A stretch of 64,000 bases of DNA from positions 86,844,164 to 86,908,163 of the forward strand of contig OZ038510.1 of NCBI GenBank assembly GCA_964036315.1. The letters run 5' to 3'. Source of the DNA: Acanthosepion esculentum. Its lineage: Eukaryota > Mollusca > Cephalopoda > Sepiida > Sepiidae. Below the pieces are notes generated by a model, which was given only the letters and a program-made list of their open reading frames with translations, had not been told where the DNA came from and made no database searches. The position numbers were made by a program, and so were the translations under genes. Of the stretch, positions 13,061-25,720 are shown piece by piece. Numbering within the stretch: position 1 is the stretch's first letter; every line of letters begins with the position of its first letter.

Positions 13061-13545
13061 GGGACTGTCTCGTGTGTGGAGTGTCGTCTGCGTGGGACTA
13101 TCTGTGACTGTCTCCTGGGTGGGGTGTCTTCTACGTGGGACTTCCTGGGACTGTGGGTCGTCTGCGTGGGACTTTCTGGGACTGGGGGTCGTCTCCTTGG
13201 GACTTTCTGGGACTGTCTCCTGGGTGAGGGGTCCTCTGCGTGGAACTTTCTGGGACTATGGGTCGTCTCCGTGGGACTTTCTGGGACTGTCTCCTGGGTT
13301 GTGGCTCGTCTGTGTGGGACTTTGTGGGACTGGGGGTCGTCTGCGTGGGATTTTCTTGGACTGGGGCTCGTCTTCGTGGGACTTTCTGGGACTGTCTCGT
13401 GTGTGAAGGGTCGTCTGCGTGGGACTTTCTGGGACTTGGGGTCGTCTGCTTGGGACTTTCTGGGACTGTCTCCTGGGTGGGGGGTCGTCTGTTTGGGACT
13501 TTTGGGGACTGTCTACTGTGTGGGGGGTCGTCTGCGTGGGACTCT
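13061..13545 (+). repeat. SatGC local tandem duplication, copy 2 (partial)
   Basis: Repeats the 12480-13060 unit series at an offset of 581 bp, up to the landmark 'gggacttttggggactg' (about 12910 and 13491). It then diverges. A few substitutions separate the two copies. Confidence 0.75.
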
Positions 13546-15399
13546 TTGGGACTGGGGGTCGTCTGCGTGGGACTTTCTGGGACTGGGGTTCGTCTGCGTG
13601 CGACTTTCTGGGACTGTCTCATGGGTGGGGTCGTCTGCGTGGGACTTTCTGCGACTGGGGATCGTCTGCCTGGGACTTTCTGTGACTGTCTCCTGGGTGG
13701 GGGGTCGTCTGTTTGGGGCATTCTGGGACTGTCTCCTGGGTGGGGGTCGTCAGCATGGGACATTCTGGGACTGGGGGTCGTCTGCGTGGGACATTCTGGG
13801 ACTGTAACCTGGGTGGTGGCTCGTCTGTGTGGGACTTTGTGGGACTGGGGGTCGTCTGCGTGGGACTTTCTGGGACTGGGGCTCGTCTTCGTGGGACTTT
13901 CTCGGACTGTCTCGTGTGTGGAGGGGCGTCTGCGTGGGACTTTCTGTGACTGTCTCCTGGGTGGGGTGTCGTCTACGTGGGACTTTCTGTGACTTGGGGT
14001 CGTCTGCGTGGGACATTCTGGGACTGGGGATCGTCTCCGTGGGACTTTCTGGGACTGTCTCCTGGGTGCGGGGTCGTATGCGTAGGACTTTCTGGGACAG
14101 TCTCCTGGGTGGGGGTCGTCTGCGTGGGAATTTCTGGGACTGGGGGTCGTCTGCGTGGGTCTTTCTGGGACTGTCTCCTGGGTGGGGGGTCGTCTGCGTG
14201 GGTCTTTCTGGGACTGGGTTTCGTCTGCGTGGGACTCTCTGGGACTGTCTCCTGTGTGGGGGTCGTCTGTGTGGGACTTTCTGGGACTGGGGTTCGTCTG
14301 CGTGGGACTTTCTGCGAATGTCTCCTGGCTTGGGGGTCGTCTGCGTGGGTCTTTCTGGGAATGGGGGTCGTCTGCGTGGGACTTTCTAGGACTGTCTCCT
14401 GGGTGGGGGGTCGTCTGTTTTGGACTTTTTGGGACTGTCTACTGTGTGGGGGGTCGTCTGCGTGGGACTTTCTGCGAGTGTCTCCTGGCTTGGGGGTCGT
14501 CTGCGTGGGACTTTCTGGGAATGGGGGTCGTCTGCGTGGGACTTTCTGGGACTGTCTCCTGGGTGGGGGGTCGTCTGTTTGGGACTTTTTGGGACTGTCT
14601 ACTGTGTGGGGGGTCGTCTGCGTGGGACTTTCTGGGACTGGGGGTCGTCTGCGTGGGAATTTCTGGGACTGGGGTTCGTCTGCGTGCGACTTTCTGGGAC
14701 AGTCTCATGTGTGGGGTTCGTCTGCGTGGGACTTTGTGGGACTGGGGGTCGTCTGCGTGGGACTTTCTGTGACTGTCAACTGGGTGGGGGGTCGTCTGTT
14801 TGGGACATTCTGGGACTGTCTCCAGGGTGGGGTCGTCTTCGTAGGACTTTCTGGGACTGGGGGTCCTCTGCGTGGGACTTTCTGGGACTGGCTCCTGGGT
14901 GTGGGGTCGTCTGCGTGGAACTTTCTGGGACTGTCTCCTGGGTGGGGGTCGTCAGCATGGGACATTCTGGGACTGGGGGTCTTCTGCGTGGGACATTCTG
15001 GGACTCTCTCCTGGGTGGTGGCTCGTCTGTGTGGGACTTTGTGGGACTCGGGGTCGTCTGCGTGGGACTTTCTGGGACTGGGGCTCGTCTTCGTGGGACT
15101 TTCTGGGACTGTCTCCTGGGTGGGGGGTCGTCTGCATGGGACTTTCTGGGAATGGGGGTCGTCTCCGTGGGACTTTCTGGGACTGTCTCGTGGGTGGAGG
15201 GTCGTCTCCGTGGGACATTCTGGGACTGTCTCCTGGGTGGTGGCTCGTCAGTGTGTGACTTTGTGGTACTAGGTGTCGTCTGCGTGGGACTTTCTGGGAC
15301 TGTCTCGTGGGTGGAGGTTCGTCTGCGTGGGACTTTCTGTGACTGTCTCCTGGGTGGGGTGTCGTCTACGTGGGACTTTCTGGGACTTGGGGTCGTCTG

Positions 15400-15412
15400 C
15401 GTGGGACTAAGA
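15400..15412. other. Junction SatGC / Sat60
   Basis: The last SatGC motif 'gggact' (15403-15408) runs directly into 'aagaccgtttcacacaag', a slightly altered Sat60 sequence whose usual form is 'aaggcagtttcacaaaag'. There is no filler, and one or two bases are compatible with either family. Confidence 0.85.
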
Positions 15413-17969
15413 CCGTTTCACACAAGAGCCAGGCGTATTCGGCTTGTAGCAGGCTGAGATTGCTTGTAAGGCAGTTTTGAAAAAAAGAGACAAGAGATGT
15501 CGTTTTGTAGCAGCCTGAGATTGCTTTGAAGTCAGTTTTCACAAAAGAGAAGTCGACTCGAGACGCCTGGGACTGCTTGAAAGGCAATTTGCACAAAATT
15601 GCCAGGAGAATTCGGCTTGCAGCCGCCTGAGATTGCTTGTAAGGCAGTTGCCACAGATGAGCCAGGAGAAATCGGCTCGTAGTTGCCTGGGATTGCTTGT
15701 AAGGCAATTGGCACACCAAGCCTGGAGAATTGGGTTTGCTGCAGGCTGAGATTGCTTTTAAGGCATTTGTCACAATAGAACCAAAAGAATTCGGCTTTTA
15801 GCAGCCTGAGATTGCTTGTAAGGCAGTTGTCACAAAAGAGACAGGAGATGTCGATTTGTAGCGGCCTGAGATTGCTTGAAAGGCAGTTTCACAAAAGAGC
15901 CAGGCGTATTCGGCTTGTAGCCGCCTGAGATTGCTTGTAAGTCAGTTTCACAAAAGTGACAGGAGATGCCGTTTTGAACAGTTTGATATTACTTGTAAGG
16001 CAGTTTTCACAAACGAGCCAAGAGAAATCGGCTCGTAGCAGCCTGACATTGCTTGTAAGGCAGTTGTCACAAAAGCCCCAGGAGAATTCGGCGTGTAGCA
16101 GCCTGAGATTTCTTGTAAGGCAGTTGCCACAATAGAGCCATGTGAATTCGGCTCGTAGCAACCTAGGTTTGCTTGTAAGGCAATTCGCACAAAAAGCCAG
16201 GAGAATTCATATTGCTGCAGCCTGAGAATGCTTGTAAGGCAGATGCCACAAATTAGCCAGGAGAAATCGCTTCGTAGCAGCCTGGGATTGCATGTAAGGC
16301 AATTGGCACAAAAAGTCAGGAGAATTGGACTAGCGGCAGCCTGAGATTGCTTGTAAGGCAGTTTTCACATAAGAGCCAGGCGTATTCGGCTTGTAGCAGT
16401 CTGAGATTGCTTGTAAGGCAGTTTAAAAAAAAGAGACAGGATATGTCGTTTTGTAGCAGCCTGAGATTTCTTTTAAGGCAGTTTTCACAAAAGAGACACG
16501 AGAAGTCGGCTCGTAGACGCCTGGGATTGCTTGTAAGGCAATTGGCACAAAAAGCCAGGAGAATTGGGATTGCTGCAGCCGGAGATTGCTTGTAAGGCAA
16601 TTGTCACAATAGAACCAGGAGAATTCGGCTTGAAGCAGCCTGAGATTGCTTGTAAGGCAGTTACCACAAAAGAGCCAGAAGAAATCGGCACGTAGCCGTC
16701 TGGGATTGCTTTTAAGGCAATTGGCACAAAAAGTCAGGAGAACTTTGCTAGCGGCAGACTGAGATTGCTTGTAAGGCAGTTTTCACAAAAGAGCCAAGAG
16801 AAATCGGCTCGTAGCAGCCTGACATTGCATGTAAGGCAGTTTTCACAAAAGCGCCTGGAGAATTCGGCTTGTAGCAGCATGAGATTACTTGTAAGGCAGG
16901 TTTCACAAAAGAGCCAAGAGAAGTCGGCTCGTAGCAGCCTGACATTGTTTGTAAGGCAGTTGTTACAAACGCGCCGCAGAATTCGGCTTGTAGCAGCCTG
17001 AGATTACTTGTAAGGCAGTTGCCACAAAAGAGCCAGGAGAAATCGGCTCGTAGCCGCCTGGGATCGCTTGTAAGTCAATTCGCACAAAAAGCCAGGAGTA
17101 TTCATATTGCTGCAGCCTGAGAATGCTTGTAAGGCAGATGCCACAAATGAGCCAGGAGAAATCGGTTCGTAGCAGCCTGGGATTGCTTGTAAGGCAATTA
17201 GCAAAAGAAATCAGGAGAATTGGACTAGCGGCAGCCTGATATTGCTTGTAAGGCATTTGTCCCAAAAGAGCCAGGATATTTCGATTTGTAGCGACCTGAG
17301 ATTGCTTTAAAGGCATTTTCACAAAAGAGCCAGGCGTACTCGGCTTGTAGCAGGCTGAGATTGCTTGTAAGGCATTTTTTATAAAAGAGACAAAAGATGT
17401 CGTTTTGTAGCAATCTGAGATTGCTTTTAAGGCAGTTTTTACAAAAGAGACAAGAGAAGACGGCTCGTAGGCGCCTGACATTGCTTGTAAGGCAATTTGC
17501 ACAAAAGAGCCAGGAGAATTCGGCTTGCAGTAGCCTGAGATTGCTTGTAAGGCAGTTGCCACAAAAGATATAGGAGGTGTCGTTTTGTAGCAGCCTGATA
17601 TTACTTGTAAGGCAGTTTTCACAAAAGAGCCAAGAGAAGTCGGCTCGTAGCAGCCTGACATTTCTTGTAAGGCAGTTGTCACAAAAGCGCAAGGAGAATT
17701 CGGCTTGTAGCAGCCTGAGATTTCTTGTAATGCAGTTGCCACAAAAGGGCCAGGAGAAATCGGCTCGTAGCCGCCTGGGATTGCTTGTAAGGCAATTCGG
17801 ACAAAAAGCCAGGAGAATTCATATTGCTGCAGCCTGAGAATGCTTGCAAGGCAGATGCCACAAATGAAACTGGAGAAATCGCTTCGTAGCAGCCTGGGAT
17901 TGCTTATAAGTCAATTGGCAATAAAAGTCAGGAGAATTAGACAAGCGGCAGACTGAGATTGTCTGTAAG

Positions 17970-20080
17970 GCAGTTGTCACAAAGAGCCAGGATATGTCGA
18001 TTTGTAGCGGCCTGAGATACCTTGTAAGGCAGTTTCACAAAAGAGCCAGACGTATTCAGCTTGTAGCAGGCTAACATTGCTTGTAAGGCTTTTTTTTTAA
18101 AAAAGAGACAGGAGATGTCGTTTTGTAGCAGCCTGAGATTGCTTGTAAGGCAGTTTTCACAAAAGAGACAAGAGAAGTCGGCTCGTAGATGCCTGGGATT
18201 CTTGTAAGGCAATTTGAACAAAAGAGCCAGGAGAATTCGGCTTGCAGCAGCCTGAGATTGCTTGTAAGGCTGTTGCCACAAATGAGCCAGGAGAAATCGG
18301 CTCGTAGCCGCCGGGGATTGCTTGTAAGGCAATTGGCACAAAAAGTCAGGAGAACTGTTCTGGCGGCAGCCCGAGATTTCTTGTAAGTCAGTTGTCAAAA
18401 AAGAGACAGGAGATGTCGATTTGTAGCGGCCTGAGATTGCTTGCAATGCAGTTTCACAAAAGAGCCAATCGTATTCGGCTTGTAGCGGCCTGAGATTGCT
18501 TGTAAGGCAGTTTCACCAAAGAGACAGGAGATATCGTTTTGTAGAAGCCTGATATTACTTGTAAGGCAGTTTTCACAAAAGAGCCAAGAGAAGTCGGCTC
18601 GTAGCAGCCTGACATTGCTTGTAAGGCAGTTGTCACAAAAGCGCCAGGAGAATTCGGCTTGTAGCAACCTGAGATTTCTTGTAAGGCAGTTCCCACAAAA
18701 GAGACAATAGAAATCGTCTCGTACCCGCCTGGGATGTCTTGTAAGGCCATTCGCATAAAAGCCAGGAGAATTCATATTGCTGCAGCCTGAGAATGCTTGT
18801 AAGGCAGTTGTCACAAAAGAGCCTGGAGATTTCGATTTCTAGCAACCTGGGATTGCTTGTAAGGCAATTGGCACAAAAAGTCAGGAGAATTGGACTAGCG
18901 GCAGCCTGAGATTACTTGTAAGGCAGTTGTCACAAAAGAGCCAGGATATGTCGATTTGTAGCGGCCTGAGATTGCTTGTAAGGCATTTTTAAACAAAAGA
19001 GACAGGAGATATCGTTTTGTAGCAGTCTGAGATTGCTTTTAATGCAGTTTTCACAAAAGAGCCAAGAGAAGTCGGTTCGTAGACGCCTGGGATTGCTTGT
19101 AAGGCAATTTGCACAAAAGAACCATGAGAATTCGGCTTGCAGCAGCCTGAGATTATTTGTAACGCAGTTTTCACAATAGAACCAGGATATATCGATTTGT
19201 AGCGGCCTGAGATTGCTTGTAAGGCAGTTTCACAAAAGAGCCAGGCGTATTCGGCTTTTAGCGGCCTGATATTACTTGTAAGGCAGTTTTCACAAAAGAG
19301 CCAAGAGAAGTCGGCTCGTAGCAGCCTGACATTGCTTGTAAGGCAGTTGTCACAAAAGCGCCAGGAGAATTCGGCTTGTCACAAAAGAGCACGGATATGT
19401 CGATTTGTAGCGGCCTGAGATTGCTTATAAGGCAGTTTCACAAAAGAGCCAGGCGTATTCGGCTTGTTGCAGGCTGAGATTGCTTGTAAGGCTGTTTTAA
19501 AAATAGAGACAGGAGATGTCGTTTTGTAGCAGCCTGAGATTGCTGTTAAGGCAGTTTTCATAAAAGAGACAAGAGAAGTCGGCTTGTAGACGCCGGGGAT
19601 TGCTTGTAAGGCAATGTGCACAAAAGAGCCAGGAGAATTCGGCTTGCAGCAGCCTGAGATTGCTTGTAAGGCAGTTGCCACAAATGAGCCAGGAGAAATC
19701 GGCTCGTAGCCGCCTGGGATTGCTTGTAGGGCAATTGACAAAAAAACTAGAAGAATTGGGATTGCTGCAGCCTGAGATTGCTTGTAAGTCAGTTGTCACA
19801 GTAGAACCAGGAGAATTCGGCATGTAGCAGCCTGAGATTGCTTTTAAGGCAGTTACCACAAAAGAGGCAGGAGAAATCGGCACGTAGCCGCCTGGGATTG
19901 GTTTTAAGGCAATTTGCACAAAAAGTCAGAACTGTCCTGGCGGCAGCCTGAGATATCTTGTAAGGCAGTTGTCACAAAAGAGACAGATGTCGATTTGTAG
20001 CGGCCTGAGAGTGCTTGCAAGGCAGTTTCACAAAAGAGCCAAGCATATTCGGCTTGTATCGGCCTGAGATATCTTGTATG
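17970..20080 (+). repeat. Sat60 higher-order repeat, copy 1 (~2.1 kb)
   Basis: The series of private variants recurs at 20081-22350. These include a T-rich stretch near 18090, 'agaactg' after 'gtcagg', 'gagacaatagaaatcgtctc', 'gagcctggagatttcg' and 'gagcac' in place of 'gagcc'. The offset drifts from about 2111 to 2292 to 2280 bp because of a few unit-length indels. Confidence 0.75.
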
Positions 20081-22350
20081 GCAGTTGTCACAAAAGTGCC
20101 AGGATATGTCGATTTGTAGCGGCCTGAGATTGCTTGTAAGTCAGTTTCACAAAAAAGCCAGACGTATTCAGCTTGTAGCAGGCTAATATTGCTTGTAAGG
20201 CTTTTTTAAAAGAAATGAGACAGGAGATGTCGTTTTGTAGCTGCCTGAGATTGATTTTAAGGCAGTTTTCACAAAAGAGACAAGAGAAGTCGGCTCGTAG
20301 ATGCCTGGGATTGCTTGTAAGTCAATTTGAACAAAAGAGCCAGGAGAATTCCGCTTGAAGCAGCCTGAGATTGCTTGTAAGGCTGTTGCCACAAATGAGC
20401 CAGGAGAAATCGGCTCGTAGCCGCCTGGGATTGCTTGTAATGCAATTGGCACAAAAAGCCAGGAGAATTGGGATTGCTGCAGCCTGAGATTGCTTGTAAG
20501 GCAGTTGTCACAATAGAACCAGGAGAATTCGGCTTGTAGCAGCCTGAGATTGCTTGTAAGGCAGTTACCACAAATGAGCCAGGAGAAATCGGCACGTAGC
20601 CGCCTGGGATTGCTTCTAAGTCAATTGGCACAAAAAGTCAGGAGAACTGTTCTGGCGGAAGCCCGAGATTTCTTGTAAGGCAGTTTTCAAAAAAGAGACA
20701 GGAGATGTCGATTTGTAGCGACCTGAGATTGTTTGCAATACAGTTTCACAAAAGAGCCAATCGTATTCGGCTTGTAGCGGCCTGAGATTGCTTGTAAGGC
20801 AGTTTCACCAAAAAGACAGGAGATATCGTTTTGTAGCAGCCTGATATTACTTGTAAGGCAGTTTTCACAAAAGAGCCAAGAGAAGTCGGCTCGTAGTAGC
20901 CTGACATTGCTTGTAAGGCAGTTGTCACAAAAGCGCCAGGAGAATTCGGCTTGTAGCAGCCTGAGATTTCTTGTAAGGCAGTTCCCACAAAAGAGACAAT
21001 AGAAATCGTCTCGTACCCGCCTGGGATGTCTTGTAAGGCCATTCGCACAAAAGCCAGGAGAATTCATATTGCTGCAGCCTGAGAATGCTTGTAAGGCAGT
21101 TGTCACAAAAGAGCCTGGAGATTTCGATTTCTAGCAACCTGGGATTGCTTGTAAGGCAATTGGCACAAAAAGTCAGGAGAATTGGACTAGCGGCAGCCTG
21201 AGATTACTTGTAAGGCAGTTGTCACAAAAGAGCCAGGATATGTCGATTTGTAGCGGCCTGAGATTGCTTGTAAGGCATTTTTAAACAAAAGAGACAGGAG
21301 ATATCGTTTTGTAGCAGTCTGAGATTGCTTTTAATGCAGTTTTCACAAAAGAGCCAAGAGAAGTCGGTTCGTAGACGCCTGGGATTGCTTGTAAGGCAAT
21401 TTGCACAAAAGAGCCAGGAGAATTCGGCTTGCAGCCTGAGATTATTTGTAACGCAGTTGTCACAATAGAACCAGGATATATCGATTTGTAGCGGCCTGAG
21501 ATTGCTTGTAAGGCGGTTTCACAAAAGAGCCAGGCGTATTCGGCTTGTAGCGGCCTGAGATTGCTTGTAAGGCAGTTTCACAAAAGAGACAAGAGATGTC
21601 GTTTTGTAGCAGCCTGATAGTACTTGTAAGGCAGTTTTCACAAAAGAGCCAAGAGAAGTCGGCTCGTAGCAGCCTGACATTGCTTGTAAGGCAGTTGTCA
21701 CAGGAGAATTCGGCTTGTCACAAAAGAGCACGTATATGTCGATTTGTAGCGGCCTGAGATTGCTTGTAAGGCAGTTTCACAAAAGAGCCAGGCGTATTCG
21801 GCTTGTTGAAGGCTGAGATTGCTTGTAAGGCTGTTTTAAAAATAGAGACAGGAGATGTCGTTTTGTAGCAGCCTGAGATTGCTTTTAAGGCAGTTTTCAT
21901 AAAAGAGACAAGAGAAGTCGGCTCGTTGACGCCTGAGATTGCTTGTAAGGCAGTTGCCACAAATGAGCCAGGAGAAATCGGCTCGTAGCCGCCTGGGATT
22001 GCTTGTAAGGCAATTGGCAAAAAAACTAGGAGAATTGGGATTGCTGCAGCATGAGATTGCTTGTAAGTCAGTTGTCACAATAGAACCAGGAGAATTCGGC
22101 ATGTAGCAGCCTGAGATTGCTTGTAAGGCAGTTACCACAAAAGAGGCAGGAGAAATCGGCACGTAGCCGCCTGGGATTGGTTTTAAGGCAATTGGCACAA
22201 AAAGTCAGAACTGTCCTGGCGGCAGCCTGAGATATCTTGTAAGGCAGTTGTCACAAAAGAGACAGGAGATGTCGATTTGTAGCGGCCTGAGAGTGCTTGC
22301 AAGGCAGTTTCACAAAAGAGCCAAGCATATTCGGCTTGTATCGGCCTGAG
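20081..22350 (+). repeat. Sat60 higher-order repeat, copy 2 (~2.3 kb)
   Basis: Second copy of the series at 17970-20080. It contains extra units near 20452-20640 that copy 1 lacks, while copy 1 has units near 19600 that are missing here. 'agaactgtcctggcggcag' occurs at about 19926 and 22206. Confidence 0.75.
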
Positions 22351-24757
22351 ATTGCTTGTAAGGCAGTTTCACAAAAGAGACAGGAGATGTCGTTTTGTAG
22401 CAGACTGATATTATTTGTAAGGCAGTGTCACAAAAGAGCCAAGAGAAGTCGGCTCGTAGCAGCCTGACATTGCTTGTAAGGCAGTTGTCACAAAAGCGCC
22501 AGGAGAATTCGGCTTGTAGCAGCCTGAGATTTCTTGTAAGGCAGTTGCCACAAAAGGGCTAGGAGAATCGGCTCGTAGCCGCCTGGGATTGCTTGTAAGG
22601 CAATTCGCACAAAAACCAGGAGAATTCATATTGCTGCAGCCTGAAAATGCTTGTAAGGGAGATCCCACAAATGAGCTAGGAGAAATCGGCTCGTAGCAGC
22701 CTGGGATTGCTTGTAAGGCAGTTTCACAAAAGAGCCAGGCGTATTCGACTTGTAGCAGGGTGAGATTGCTTGTAAGGCAGTTTTCACAAAAGAGACAGGT
22801 GATGTCATTTTGTGGCAGCCTGATATTGTTGTGAGGCAGTTTTCACAAAAGTGCTAAGAGAAGTCGGCTCGTAGCAGCCTGACATTGCTTCTAAGGCAGT
22901 TGTCACAAAAGAGCCTGGAGAATTCGGCTTGTAGCAGCCTGAGATGGATTGTAAGGCAGTTGCCACAAAAGAGCCAGGAAAAATCGGCACGCAGCCGCCT
23001 GCGATTGTTTTTAAGGCAATTGGCACAAGAAGTCTGGAGAATTGGGCTAGCGGCAGCCTGATATTGCTTGTAAGGCAGTTGTCACAAAAGGGACAGGAGA
23101 TGTCGATTTGTAGCGGCCTGAGTTTGCTTGCAAGGCAGTTTTCACAAAAGAGCCAAGAGAAGTCGGCCAGTAGCATCCTGATTTTGCTTGTAAGGCAGTT
23201 GTGACAAAAGAGCCAGGTGAAATCGCCTCGTAGCCGCCTGGGATTGCTTGTAAGGCAATTGGCACAAGAAGCCAGGTGAATTGGGATTGCTGCAGCCTGA
23301 GATTGCTTGAAAGGCAGTTTTCACAAAAGAGCATTTTCACAAAAGAGCCAAGAGAAGTCGGCTAGTAGCATCCTGATTTTGCTTGTAAGTCAATTGGCAC
23401 AAAAAGTCAAGAGAATTGGGCTAGCGGCAGCCTGAAATTGCTTGTAAGGCAGTTGTCACAAAAGAGCCATGAGATGTCGATTTGTAGCGGCCTGAGCTTC
23501 CATGTAAGGCAGTTTCACAAAAGAGCCAGGCGTATTCGGCTTGTAGCAGGCTGAGAATGCTTGTATGGCAGTTTTCACAAAAGAGACAGGAGATGTCGTT
23601 TTGTAGCAGCCTCTGATTGCTTGTAAGGCAGTTTTCACAAGAGAGCCAAGATAAGTCATCTCGCAGCAATCTGACATTGCTTGTGAGGCAGTTGCCACAA
23701 AAGGGCCAGGAGAAATAGGCTCGTAGCCGCATGGGATTGCTTGTAAGGCAATTGGCACAAAAAGCCAAGAGAATTGGGCTTTTAGCAGCCTGAGAATGCT
23801 TGTAAGGCAGATCCTACAATCGTGGCGAATTGGCCTTGCTGCAGACTGAGATTGCTTGAAAGACAGTTGTCACAAAAGAGCCAGGCGCTATCGATTTGCA
23901 GCGCCCTGTGATTGCTTGTAAGGCAGTTTTCACAAAAGAGCCAAGAGAAGTCGGCTCGTAACCGCCTGGGATTGCTTTTAAGGCAATTGGCTCAAAAAGT
24001 GAGGAGAATTGGGCTAGCGGCAGCGTGATATTGCTTGTGAGGCAGTTGTCACAAAAGAGACAGGAGATGTCGATTTGTAGCGGCCTGAGATTGCTTGCAA
24101 GGCAGTTTCCCAAAAGAGCCACGCGTATTCATCTTGTAGCAGCCTGACATTGCTTGTAAGGCACTTACAACAAAAGAGCCAGGAGAAATCGGCGCGTAAC
24201 CGCCTGGGATTGCTTTTAATACAATTGGCTCAAAAAGTGAGGAGAATTGGGCTAGCGGCAGCGTGATATTGCTTGTGAGGCAGTTGTCACAAAAGAGACA
24301 GGAGATGTCGATTTGTAGCGGCCTGAGATTGCTTGCAAGGCAGTTTCCCAAAAGAGCCAGGCGTATTCATCTTGTAGCAGGCTGAGATTGCTTGTAAGGC
24401 AGTTTTCACAAAAGATCCAAGAAAAGTCGGCTGGTAGAAGCCTGAGGTACTTGTAAGGCATTTGCCACAAAAGAGCCAGGAGAATTGGGCTTGCTGCGGC
24501 CTGAGATTCGTTGTAAGGTAGTTTTCACAAAAGAGCCAGAAGAAATCGGCTCGTAGCCGCCTGGGATTATTTGTAAGGCAATTGGCACAAAAAGACAGGA
24601 GAATTGGGCTTGTAGCAGCCTGAGAATGCTTGTAAGGCAGATGCCACAAATGAGCCAGGAGAAATCGGTTCGTAGCCGCCTGGGATTGCTTGTATGTCAA
24701 TTGGCACAAAAAGCCAGGAGAATTTGGATTGCTGCAGCCTGAGATTGCTTGTAAGGC

Positions 24758-25720
24758 AGTTTTCACAAAAGAGACAGGAGATGTCGATTTGTAGCGGCCT
24801 GAGATTGCTTGCAAGGCAGTTTCACAATAGAGACAGGCGTATTCGTCTTGTAAAAGGCTGAGATTGCTTGTAAGTCAGTTTTCACAAAAGAGACAGGAGT
24901 TGTGGGTTTGTAGCAGCCTGAGATTGCTTGTAAGGCAGTTTTCACAAAAGAGCCAAGAGAAGTCGGCTCGTAGCATCCTGATTTTGCTTGTAAGACAGTT
25001 GTCACAAAAGAGCCAGGAGAATTCGTCTTGTAGCAGCCTGAGATTCCTTGTAAGGCAGTTTTCACAAAAGAGACAGGAGATGTCGATTTGTAGCGGCCTG
25101 AGATTGCTTGCAAGGCAGTTTCACAAAAGAGACAGGCGTATTCATCTTGTAGCAGGCTGAGATTGCTAGTAAGGCAGTTTTCACAAAAGAGACAGGAGTT
25201 GTGGGTTTGTAGCAGCCTGAGATTGCTTGTAAGGCAGTTTTCACAAAAGAGCCAAGAGAAGTCGGCTCGTAGCATCCCGATTTTGCTTGTAAGGCAGTTG
25301 TCACAAAAGAGCCAGTAGAATTCGTCTTGTAGCAGCCTGAGATTCCTTCTAAGGAGAGTTTTCACAAAAGAGACAGGAGATGTCGATTTGTATCGGCCTG
25401 AGATTGCTTGCAAGGCAGTTTCACAAAAGAGACAGGCGTATTCGTCTTGTAGCAGGCTGAGATTGCTTGTAAGGCAGTTTTCACAAAAGAGACAGGAGTT
25501 GTGGGTTTGTAGCAGCCTGAGATTGCTTGTAAGGCAGTTTTCACAAAAGAGCCAAGAGAAGTCGGCTCGTAGCATCCTGATTTTGCTTGTAAGGCAGTTG
25601 TCACAAAAGAGCCAGTAGAATTCGTCTTGTAGCAGCCTGAGATTCCTTCTAAGGAGAGTTTTCACAAAAGAGACAGGAGATGTCGATTTGTATCGGCCTG
25701 AGATTGCTTGTAAGGCAGTT
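24758..25720 (+). repeat. Sat60 five-monomer HOR (300 bp), three copies plus a partial fourth
   Basis: The marker 'atgtcgatttgta' occurs at 24781, 25080, 25380 and 25680, a period of 299-300 bp or five 60 bp units. Each copy contains the unusual units 'aggagttgtgggtttgtag' and 'gtagcatcc' with 'gattttgcttg'. The second and third full copies differ at very few positions, indicating recent local amplification. Confidence 0.85.

Larger units (their letters stand above)
1638..15406 (+). repeat. SatGC minisatellite/satellite array, left block (31 bp and 43 bp units)
   Basis: About 13.8 kb of short units that share 'gggactttctggg' and 'gtcgtctgcgt'. The short unit is 31 bp. The long unit is 43 bp and equals the short unit plus 12 bp (tctcctgggtgg) after 'gggactg'. 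The two types are interspersed, giving roughly 370 units. The + strand is strongly G+T-rich with repeated GGG to GGGGGG runs, so G-quadruplex or R-loop formation is conceivable (inference). Two CpGs lie in each 'tcgtctgcg' box. The consensus has no stop codon in any of six frames and 31 and 43 are both 1 modulo 3. Very long spurious open frames therefore appear on both strands, including about 850 codons at 3245-5788 on the minus strand. No insertion interrupts the array. Confidence 0.97.
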
